A stretch of 64,000 bases of DNA, taken from NCBI GenBank assembly GCA_023392995.1, contig JAEWMZ010000249.1:1-64000 (forward strand), given 5' to 3'. The notes under the pieces were generated by a model. The model worked only from the letters and a program-made list of their open reading frames with translations, ran no database searches and was not told the DNA's origin. Of the stretch, positions 35,649-43,215 are shown one piece after another (the stretch's first letter is position 1; each line of letters begins with the position of its first letter). Made by a program: the position numbers and the translations under genes. The DNA is from Bacillota bacterium. GTDB taxonomy: Bacteria > Bacillota > Clostridia > Lachnospirales > Lachnospiraceae.

Positions 35649-38381
35649 ATGAATCTAGATAAGTTAAGAATTGAATATCAAAAAAACCCCATCGGAATTG
35701 ACTGCAGCAACCCTAAATTTTCATGGCAGATCATTTCTGAAAAGAAAAATATAATGCAAACAGCATATCGAATTGTTGTGAATGACCCATATGGTATTGT
35801 ATGGGATACTGGAAAAATAGATGAGGATACCTCTATACATATCAGATATGAAGGGGCTCCACTAAAAGCAACAACAAAATATACAGTAGTGGTAGAGGTA
35901 TGGGATAATACAGGGGATACGGATCGTATCGAAGGTTATTTTGAAACAGGTCTGCTTGGAGGAAGTAATTTTAAGGCAGATTGGATAACACATACTCTTG
36001 AGGAGACCGAAGCATGCCCTGTTTTTGTGAAAGAATTTAAAATTACGAAACAGGTTGAAAAGGCTAGAATATACGCATCTTCCCTGGGTATTTATGAACT
36101 GGAGTTAAACGGGATACGTGTGGGTGATGATTTGTTTACACCTGGCTGGACCAGCTATCATAACCGACTGCAGTATCAGACCTATGACATAACTGAGTTG
36201 CTCCAAGGTAAAAACATCCTAAGTATGACAGTAGCGAATGGTTGGTATAAAGGTGTTTTTGGGTTTGCAGGTAAGAATAACAACTATGGGGACCGACTGG
36301 CTGCAATAGCAGAAGTTAGAGTGACATACGCAGATGGGTCAGAAGAGGCGATTATGACGGATACCTCCTGGAGCTGTACGACAGGTATAATCCGTAGTAG
36401 CGAAATCTACAATGGAGAAGTGGTGGATGCTAACTATATTGATGCTGATTTTAAGCCTGTGGAGACCTATGATTATAAAAAGGAGCTGCTTGTTAGTCAG
36501 GAAAATACCCCGGTAAGAATAACCACCAGGTTTAAACCGATTCATATCTTTAAAACACCAAAGAATGAGATGGTATTGGACTTTGGACAGAATATGTCAG
36601 GCTTTGTTGAAATAAAACTGAACTGTCAAAAAGGAACTAAGGTTATCTTAAAGCACGCCGAAGTATTGGACAAGGAAGGCAATTTCTATACGGAGAACTT
36701 AAGATCCGCAAAAGCTACAGATCAATATATTTGTAAAGGGGGAGAAGAAACATATCATCCTCACTTTACCTTCCATGGCTTCCGATACCTCTGTGTAGAG
36801 GGCTTGGGAGAAGAAATAAATCCTGAGAATTTCACCGCCTGCGCTGTTCATACCGACATGGAGCAGACAGGTTCCTTTGAATGCTCCAACCCCTGGATTA
36901 ACAGACTTCAAAAGAATATCGAATGGGGACAGCGTAGTAACTTTCTGGATATTCCTACGGATTGTCCACAACGTGACGAACGGTTAGGCTGGACTGGAGA
37001 TGCACAGGTTTTTGCCAGAACGGCGGCATTTAATATGAACGTTGCTCTATTCTTTACCAAATGGCTGAAGGATCTGAAGGCTGATCAATCAATGGAGTTT
37101 GGTGTACCCTCGGTAGTTCCGAATATCCTGGGAAATCAACCGGGTGCAGCTGCCTGGGGTGATGCAGCGACTATCATTCCATGGACGATGTATCTGGTGT
37201 ATGGAGATAAGACGATATTAGAAGAGCAATACGCAAGTATGAGAGACTGGGTAGAATATATTCATTCTGTCTCAGAACGGGGACTTTTATGGCAGGTAGG
37301 CTTCCAATATGCAGATTGGCTGGCACTTGATAAGGAAGAGATGAGTGACAGGGTTGGAGCAACCGATAAGTACTTTGTAGCAAGCGCTTTTTATGCATTC
37401 TCAACTGAAATTTTATATCGTTCTGCAGAAATATTAGGCTACCAAGAAGATTATAAAAAGTATTCTGAGCTTTATCTGAATATTGTGGAAGCCTTTAATG
37501 AAGAATACATTACAAAAACCGGACGTCTGGTAAGTGAAACACAGACTGGTTGCGTACTTGCGCTACATTTTAAACTTGCAAAAGAGGAATATAGAAATAG
37601 AATTATTCATTCCTTGGAAAATAATCTTTTGGCACATAAAAATCATTTGGTAACAGGTTTTGTTGGAACGCCATATCTGAGCCATGTTCTCTCGGAAAAT
37701 GGACTTCATGAAATAGCAGGTAAGCTTCTCTTGCAAGAGGATTATCCATCCTGGCTTTATGCGGTGAAAAGAGGGGCGACCACCATCTGGGAGAGATGGA
37801 ATTCCATGCTGCCGGACGGTAGTTTCGATGAATCAGGAATGAACTCCTTCAACCATTATGCTTATGGTGCTATTGGAGACTGGCTATATCAGAAGGTAGC
37901 AGGTATTCAACTTTTGGAACCAGGTTATAAAAGGATCAGGATAGCACCGGCCTTTGTGAAGGGCTTGACTTATGCGAAGGCTGTTTATGAATCAATCTAT
38001 GGAACCATTGTTTCCTCCTGGGTATGTGAGAATGGAAAAATAACGATTGATGTAACTATCCCTGCCAACACTACCGCAATTCTTGAACTTCCAGAGAAAG
38101 GGGAGAGCATTGAGCTTGGTTCAGGGAGTTATCATTACGAATATGAAACTACTACGAATCTTAAAATCAATAAATATTCCTTGGAATCTACACTGGGGCA
38201 GATATTAGAACAACCCCTGGCAGTTGAAATGCTGGAGCAATTTGCACCGGGAACCACAACCAATCCAATGATTAAATTTGCCTATGGTCAAACAATTGCT
38301 GAGCTAACGGCTATGATGCCAGCAGGCGGGGATCAGATGTTCCTTGCTGTGATTGATGCTTTAAATAAAGCAGAAGAGTAG
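35649..38381 (+). CDS. GH78 alpha-L-rhamnosidase with C-terminal helical tail
   Basis: A 910-residue inverting alpha-L-rhamnosidase (Bac_rhamnosid architecture). N-terminal beta domains start with the family opening LRIEYQKNPIGIDCSNPKFS; the concanavalin-like domain has LNGIRVGDDLFTPGWTSY. The (alpha/alpha)6 barrel contains CPQRDERLGWTGDAQ with likely acid E444, and GATTIWERWN with likely base E715. Residues 843-910 are an added helical tail (YSLESTLGQILEQPL) that the other two GH78 enzymes here lack. No signal peptide, so it is cytoplasmic. Its last 329 coding bases and the following 7 are repeated almost exactly at 39590-39925. Confidence 0.93.
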   Translation: MNLDKLRIEYQKNPIGIDCSNPKFSWQIISEKKNIMQTAYRIVVNDPYGIVWDTGKIDEDTSIHIRYEGAPLKATTKYTVVVEVWDNTGDTDRIEGYFETGLLGGSNFKADWITHTLEETEACPVFVKEFKITKQVEKARIYASSLGIYELELNGIRVGDDLFTPGWTSYHNRLQYQTYDITELLQGKNILSMTVANGWYKGVFGFAGKNNNYGDRLAAIAEVRVTYADGSEEAIMTDTSWSCTTGIIRSSEIYNGEVVDANYIDADFKPVETYDYKKELLVSQENTPVRITTRFKPIHIFKTPKNEMVLDFGQNMSGFVEIKLNCQKGTKVILKHAEVLDKEGNFYTENLRSAKATDQYICKGGEETYHPHFTFHGFRYLCVEGLGEEINPENFTACAVHTDMEQTGSFECSNPWINRLQKNIEWGQRSNFLDIPTDCPQRDERLGWTGDAQVFARTAAFNMNVALFFTKWLKDLKADQSMEFGVPSVVPNILGNQPGAAAWGDAATIIPWTMYLVYGDKTILEEQYASMRDWVEYIHSVSERGLLWQVGFQYADWLALDKEEMSDRVGATDKYFVASAFYAFSTEILYRSAEILGYQEDYKKYSELYLNIVEAFNEEYITKTGRLVSETQTGCVLALHFKLAKEEYRNRIIHSLENNLLAHKNHLVTGFVGTPYLSHVLSENGLHEIAGKLLLQEDYPSWLYAVKRGATTIWERWNSMLPDGSFDESGMNSFNHYAYGAIGDWLYQKVAGIQLLEPGYKRIRIAPAFVKGLTYAKAVYESIYGTIVSSWVCENGKITIDVTIPANTTAILELPEKGESIELGSGSYHYEYETTTNLKINKYSLESTLGQILEQPLAVEMLEQFAPGTTTNPMIKFAYGQTIAELTAMMPAGGDQMFLAVIDALNKAEE

Positions 38382-38387
38382 GCTGGT
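38052..38387 (+). repeat. 336-bp direct repeat, copy 1 (3' end of GH78)
   Basis: This stretch, from GTAACTATCCC to GGCTGGT just after the GH78 stop, recurs at 39590-39925 with the same length, no gaps and only a handful of substitutions by eye. Confidence 0.9.
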
Positions 38388-38613
38388 ATTTTAGATAGAA
38401 TAAAGAAAGCGACTAAAATCTGAATTTGTTGATTTGGGAATTCCTTGTTACACCGTTCCTTTCTATGTGAGTTTCTGATTAGGATTGAAAGTTGTAGTGA
38501 ATCTGCTAACTTCAAATTATTTTAATTAACAAACATTAGTATTAGCGAATGATTTAATGAATCTAGTTGTAGTAAGTAGAATGTAGAAAATAGTATGAAA
38601 AAAGGAAGAAAAT

Positions 38614-39564
38614 ATGAAGCATTTTGTGGTAAAGAATACCCAGAAGTACTTTAACGTTGCATATTCTTTTGATAACCTGCCCGAACGCCGAGAGAAGTAT
38701 AACTCTTATGACGTTGTGTGGGATGTACATTTTGCAAATGAATATCCTAATAGTTATTTAGATATATACTATGCAAAAAGTGATAATAAGGCATCTTGCC
38801 CAGTGATTTTCTATATCCATGGAGGAGGATACACTTGGGGAGATAGGAGAAGTGGTGATCCTGCAGGTTTGCCGGATGCAAGTTTCTGGTTTTATGAAGA
38901 GTTCCTTAAGGATGGGTATAATGTTGTTTGTGTAGATTATGCATATGCACCTGAGTTTAACTATCCCACACCTATTATTCAAATCGGTCAGGCTATAAAA
39001 TTTCTATTGAATCGTGCTGATGAATACGAATTGAATATGGAATGTTTAATTATTGGTGGAGGTAGTGCGGGTGGACAGTTAGCTGGACAGTTTGTAAATA
39101 TCCAGACAAATAGAAAATATTCAAATGAAATTGGAATAAATTCAGTTATAGATGCGATGTCTATTAAAGCAGTAATATTTAACTCTGCACTTCTTGATAT
39201 GGAATGTTTTAGTAATGTAAATACAAGGATGAATGCATTTATATTCAAAAAATGTGAGCAAGCATATTTTAATACCAAAAAGTTAAAGAATCATCCGCAA
39301 GTATATCAAGCAAAGGTGACAGAGCATGTTTCAGAATTATTTCCCCCAAGTTACATATCTGATGGCAATACTGGTACTTTTAACAATCAAGCTTTTGAAC
39401 TAAATGATAAACTTGAAAAATTTGGCATCAAACACCATTTAACTTTCTATGGATTAGAGCATGGTATTATTCCGCATGGATTTGAAGGCGCAAACAATGA
39501 ATTGGGACGTGAAAATATGAGATTGCAATTGAAATTTTTAGATGAGATTCTTAATGAAAAATAG
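38614..39564 (+). CDS. HSL-type alpha/beta-hydrolase esterase
   Basis: A 316-residue hydrolase of the hormone-sensitive-lipase-like group. The oxyanion-hole motif is FYIHGGGYTWGDRRSGD; the nucleophile is S151 in IGGGSAGGQLAGQF; the late histidine is in GLEHGIIPHGFEG. No signal peptide, and no helical tail, unlike the esterase at 25688. It probably removes acyl groups from glycosides. It sits inside the pair of 336-bp direct repeats made from the GH78 3' end, and its codon use is noticeably more AT-rich than the flanking GH78, so it looks like a later arrival. Confidence 0.85.
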   Translation: MKHFVVKNTQKYFNVAYSFDNLPERREKYNSYDVVWDVHFANEYPNSYLDIYYAKSDNKASCPVIFYIHGGGYTWGDRRSGDPAGLPDASFWFYEEFLKDGYNVVCVDYAYAPEFNYPTPIIQIGQAIKFLLNRADEYELNMECLIIGGGSAGGQLAGQFVNIQTNRKYSNEIGINSVIDAMSIKAVIFNSALLDMECFSNVNTRMNAFIFKKCEQAYFNTKKLKNHPQVYQAKVTEHVSELFPPSYISDGNTGTFNNQAFELNDKLEKFGIKHHLTFYGLEHGIIPHGFEGANNELGRENMRLQLKFLDEILNEK

Positions 39565-39589
39565 TAAATTTTAGTTGAAGGGATAATAA

Positions 39590-39925
39590 GTAACTATCCC
39601 TGCCAACACTACCGCAATTCTTGAACTTCCAGAGACAGGGGAGAGCATTGAGGTTGGTTCAGGGAGTTATCATTACGAATATGAAACTACTACGAATCTT
39701 AAAATTAATAAATATTCCTTGGAATCTACACTGGGGCAGATTTTAGAACAACCCCTGGCAGTTGAAATGCTGGAGCACTTTGCACCGGGGACCACAACCA
39801 ATCCAATGATTAAATTTGCCTATGGTCAAACAATTGCTGAGCTAACGGCTATGATGCCAGCAGGCGGGGATCAGATGTTCCTTGCCGTAATTGATGCTTT
39901 AAATAAAGCAGAAGAGTAGGCTGGT
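39590..39925 (+). repeat. 336-bp direct repeat, copy 2 (orphan GH78 3' end)
   Basis: Near-identical copy of 38052-38387, 1538 bp downstream. It carries the end of the GH78 beta domain and the whole helical tail, but not the rhamnosidase catalytic part. The reading frame is intact to a stop at 39919 (tail beginning STLGQILEQPL), with no ribosome binding site. The few changes include Gln to His in the tail. Confidence 0.9.
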
Positions 39926-39936
39926 GTTTCAGATGT

Positions 39937-40380
39937 ATCATAGTTACTATCATTTCCTTTGCACTAGTGTATCCGGTTAATTGGCAAAGTAGCGGTATTA
40001 TTGTTTATTTAATTCTATCCGTTATAAATAACTTCTTCAATGGACTCTCTTCACCTGCCCAGAGCACTTTAATGCCCGGCGTAATAGATTATTGTGAGTG
40101 GAAAACAGGGATAAATGTTGGAGCGTTTATGAGCTCTATCAACACCTTTGTTTCCACTGCGGCTACCGCATTAGCCGGTATATTAGTAGGTGCCGTTCTT
40201 TCTATATCCGGTTATCAGCCGGATGTGGAGCAGACAAAAGCCTCACTCGCCGGAATTCGGTTTTTGATGAGCATAGGGCCAGCGATCGCCAGCATATTGT
40301 CATTAGCTGTCATTGGTTTCGATAATATGGAGAGTGAGCATGAGATGGTAGCGAAGGAATTGGTTAACAGATTGAGGTAA
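39937..40380 (+). pseudogene. C-terminal fragment of a GPH symporter
   Basis: About 147 codons open to TAA at 40380 encode the last third of a GPH transporter, including NNFFNGLSSPAQSTLMPGVI and DYCEWKTGINVGAFMSS. It is closely similar to the C terminus of the intact symporter at 26962-28365 but clearly a separate paralog. It has no start region and begins about a dozen bases after the orphan GH78 repeat, marking a recombination junction. Confidence 0.88.
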
Positions 40381-40476
40381 ATTATATAATTTCTTGATAG
40401 AGGAATTGGTTATAGCTTGTATTTAGCATCAGGTCATAATGTTGCAGAAGGATATATACAGGATGAAATAGTGAGT

Positions 40477-40538
40477 AGACTATTTTGCAATAAAAATATA
40501 CAAAATTGCAATACGCTTAAGCGATGGCATTATAAAAT
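40477..40538 (+). promoter_or_regulatory. Operator/promoter P3 of the shared sugar regulon
   Basis: AGACTATTTTGCAATAA (40477-40493) and ATACAAAATTGCAATAC (40498-40514) are half-sites offset 21 nt, each matching the P1 half-site at 12 of 17 positions. TAAAAT (40533-40538) follows after exactly 18 nt. It should drive the GH3-GH78 genes that begin at 40897. Confidence 0.55.
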
Positions 40539-40649
40539 AGAGAATAAAAGGTTTATTGAAACTCAAAAGTGAAAAGGCAGTTTAAAAATAGTATTAATAC
40601 AGGTAAGAATGATACTGGGAGTAGTATCCAGTGCATTGCCTTGGTTTAA

Positions 40650-40766
40650 AGTGAGGAGGAATTATGGGATTTAGATTCGCACTGGGAGTCGATGGCATTC
40701 TTTGAGGTAAATGATAAAAAAGCAGTTGAGAAACCTGTTATGAATATGCTTCGTAACTTATTTTAA
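40650..40766 (+). pseudogene. Possible C-terminal gene relic
   Basis: 38 codons open after an in-frame TAA read SEEELWDLDSHWESMAFF and end EKPVMNMLRNLF before TAA. The composition is protein-like and the end resembles a C terminus, but the parent gene is not recognised. A GAGGAGG here precedes a competing 13-codon ORF in another frame. The stretch 40767-40896 holds only a palindrome (40849-40865, GGCGTTT/AAACGCC) and the next ribosome binding site. Confidence 0.3.
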
Positions 40767-40896
40767 AATAACAACTCTATTTTACCATAAATCATTGAGG
40801 AGATATTTTGTTTTATAAAGAGAAAAAGGCCGTATTTATGCAGTTTGTGGCGTTTCGCAAACGCCTAAGAATATTATCCGTAAAAAGGAGAAAATT

Positions 40897-43188
40897 ATGG
40901 AAATGAAAAAAATAAAAGAGTTAATTAATCAGATGACACTGGAGGAAAAAGCAAGCCTGTGTTCAGGACATGATTTTTGGCACACAAAGGGCATCGAGCG
41001 TCTGGGTATCCCGTCGCTAATGGTAGCAGATGGTCCGCATGGACTTAGAAAGCAAGATGATGCAGGCGATCATCTTGGAATCAATGACAGCATTAAGGCG
41101 GTTTGTTTCCCCGCAGGGTGTGCAACAGCTTCCAGCTTTGATAGAGAATTGGTTGCCATGCTTGGAGAGACACTGGGAGAAGAATGTCAGGCAGAGAGGG
41201 TCAGCACGATTTTAGGACCAGCTATGAATATTAAGAGATCCCCATTATGTGGACGTAATTTTGAATATTATTCAGAGGATCCACTTGTATCAACAGAAAT
41301 GGCAGGTGCATTTGTCCGAGGTGTGCAGAGCAAAAATATTGGGACTAGCCCAAAGCATTTCATGGCAAATAATCAGGAGTATCATCGAATGACCAGTTCT
41401 TCTGAAATGGATGAACGAACAATGCGGGAAATCTATCTTGCATCCTTTGAGGGGATGGTTAAGAAGGAAAAACCATGGACAATCATGAATTCCTATAATA
41501 AGCTGAATGGCACCTATCTTTGTGAACATAGAGAAATGCTTACAGATATTCTTCGTAAGGAATGGGGATTTGACGGTTATGTTATGACTGATTGGGGTGC
41601 AATGAATGAACGTGTGGAAGCACTGAAGGCGGGATGCAATTTGGAGATGCCATCCTGCGGCGGAGCCACAGATGCGGAAATTGTGGCTGCAGTGCAGAAT
41701 GGAACGCTGGATGAGTCTGTTCTGGATGCGTCCTGTGAGGAATTCTTGAATATTATTTACAGATATGTGGAAAATCATGATGATACTGCAGTATTTCAAC
41801 ATGAGAGAGATCATGAAATTGCCCGTCTCATAGAGGAGGAGAGTATTGTTCTTTTGAAAAATGAAGAGGCAGTTCTTCCGTTATTACCGGAAAAAAAGGT
41901 TGCATTTATTGGAAAATATGCAAAAACGCCACGTTATCAGGGTGGGGGAAGCTCTCATATCAATAGCTTTAAGGTCGAATCAGCACTGGAAGCAGTGGGG
42001 GTAATAGAGAATGTTAACAAAGCAAATATCACCTTTGCACAGGGATTTAATGATGCAGAGGACAAAGTAGATGAGACGTTAATGGCAGAAGCGGTTGAAG
42101 CCGCCAAATGTGCTGAAATTGCAGTAATCTTTGCAGGGCTTCCGGATAATTTTGAATCCGAAGGCTACGATCGAAAACATATGCAAATGCCAAACTGCCA
42201 GAATCAGTTAATTGAAGCTGTGGCAGCAGTGCAGCCGAACATCGTTGTTGTACTACATAATGGTGCCCCTGTTGAGATGCCATGGATTGGCAAGGTAAAA
42301 GCAGTGCTGGAAGCATACCTTGGCGGTCAGGCGGTCGGCGCAGCTCTAGTTAATGTGTTATATGGAAATGTAAATCCCAGCGGTCATCTGGCAGAGACAT
42401 TTCCACTTCGTTTACAGGACACACCATGTTATCTAAATTATGGCGGAGAACACGACAAATCTGTTTATTCCGAAGGCGTATTTGTAGGATACCGCTATTA
42501 TATATCAAAGGATAAGGAAGTATTGTTCCCATTTGGACATGGACTGTCTTACACAACATTTGATTATAGCAATCTTACAGTGGACAAAGAAAGCGTGAAA
42601 GAAAGCGAAAAACTGACGGTATCGGTTGATGTTACAAATACCGGTTCTCGTTCAGGAAAAGAGGTTGTTCAGCTTTATGTGGCAGCAGAGGGAGGCACCA
42701 TTATCCGTCCTGTGAGAGAGCTGAGAGGATTCGAGAAAATAGAACTTGCACCAGGGGAGACAAAGAGGGTGCAGTTTTTACTAGATAACCGATCCTACGC
42801 ATACTGGAGTACAGAGATTCATGATTGGTATGTGGAAAGTGGTGAATATGAGATTCAAATTGGAAGAAACGCACAGGAAATAGTGCTTTCCTGTTCCGTA
42901 CAGGTTGTATCAGAAGTCAGTATTCCGAAGGTATTTACCCTCAATTCTACCATAGGAGAGATCATGGCAGATCCAAAAGGAAATGCGATTTTTGAGCAAG
43001 CGGTGGCATCGATGATGAGCGAAGATGCTCAGGCAATGGTAGAACAGCCTCAGGGTGATAATTCTGCTGTCAGCAATGAAATGATGGCGGCTACGATGGA
43101 AGCAATGCCAATCAGGCAGCTTATCAGTTTTGTGCCGGGTGTAACAAAAGAAGCATTGAATCAGTTGATTATGGCGCTAAATGTTTAA
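40897..43188 (+). CDS. GH3 beta-glucosidase with C-terminal helical tail
   Basis: A 763-residue GH3 enzyme of the bacterial beta-glucosidase arrangement. It opens with MTLEEKASLCSGHDFWHTK; MVADGPHGLRKQ and SPKHFMANNQEYHR are substrate-site segments, and the nucleophile is D232 in GYVMTDWGAMNERV. The sandwich domain has AGLPDNFESEGYDRKHMQMP, and the fibronectin-III-like domain starts at VTNTGSRSGKEVVQLYV. Residues ~679-763 form an extra helical tail (FTLNSTIGEIMADPKGNAIF) similar to those on the GH78 and esterase. No signal peptide. It is 27 bp upstream of the second GH78 gene, so a beta-glucoside carrying rhamnose (rutinose- or gentiobiose-like) is a plausible substrate. Confidence 0.92.
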   Translation: MEMKKIKELINQMTLEEKASLCSGHDFWHTKGIERLGIPSLMVADGPHGLRKQDDAGDHLGINDSIKAVCFPAGCATASSFDRELVAMLGETLGEECQAERVSTILGPAMNIKRSPLCGRNFEYYSEDPLVSTEMAGAFVRGVQSKNIGTSPKHFMANNQEYHRMTSSSEMDERTMREIYLASFEGMVKKEKPWTIMNSYNKLNGTYLCEHREMLTDILRKEWGFDGYVMTDWGAMNERVEALKAGCNLEMPSCGGATDAEIVAAVQNGTLDESVLDASCEEFLNIIYRYVENHDDTAVFQHERDHEIARLIEEESIVLLKNEEAVLPLLPEKKVAFIGKYAKTPRYQGGGSSHINSFKVESALEAVGVIENVNKANITFAQGFNDAEDKVDETLMAEAVEAAKCAEIAVIFAGLPDNFESEGYDRKHMQMPNCQNQLIEAVAAVQPNIVVVLHNGAPVEMPWIGKVKAVLEAYLGGQAVGAALVNVLYGNVNPSGHLAETFPLRLQDTPCYLNYGGEHDKSVYSEGVFVGYRYYISKDKEVLFPFGHGLSYTTFDYSNLTVDKESVKESEKLTVSVDVTNTGSRSGKEVVQLYVAAEGGTIIRPVRELRGFEKIELAPGETKRVQFLLDNRSYAYWSTEIHDWYVESGEYEIQIGRNAQEIVLSCSVQVVSEVSIPKVFTLNSTIGEIMADPKGNAIFEQAVASMMSEDAQAMVEQPQGDNSAVSNEMMAATMEAMPIRQLISFVPGVTKEALNQLIMALNV

Positions 43189-43215
43189 ACAACACTAAGA
43201 ATGGAGGTTTTTATT

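Noticed and set aside
19223..40862. Shared 11-mer GTTTCGCAAAC (reverse complement at 19223-19233, direct at 40852-40862, near match at 11690)
   Set aside because: It looked like a dispersed operator, but each is merely the loop-proximal part of a different hairpin and two copies are too few to exceed chance in AT-rich DNA.
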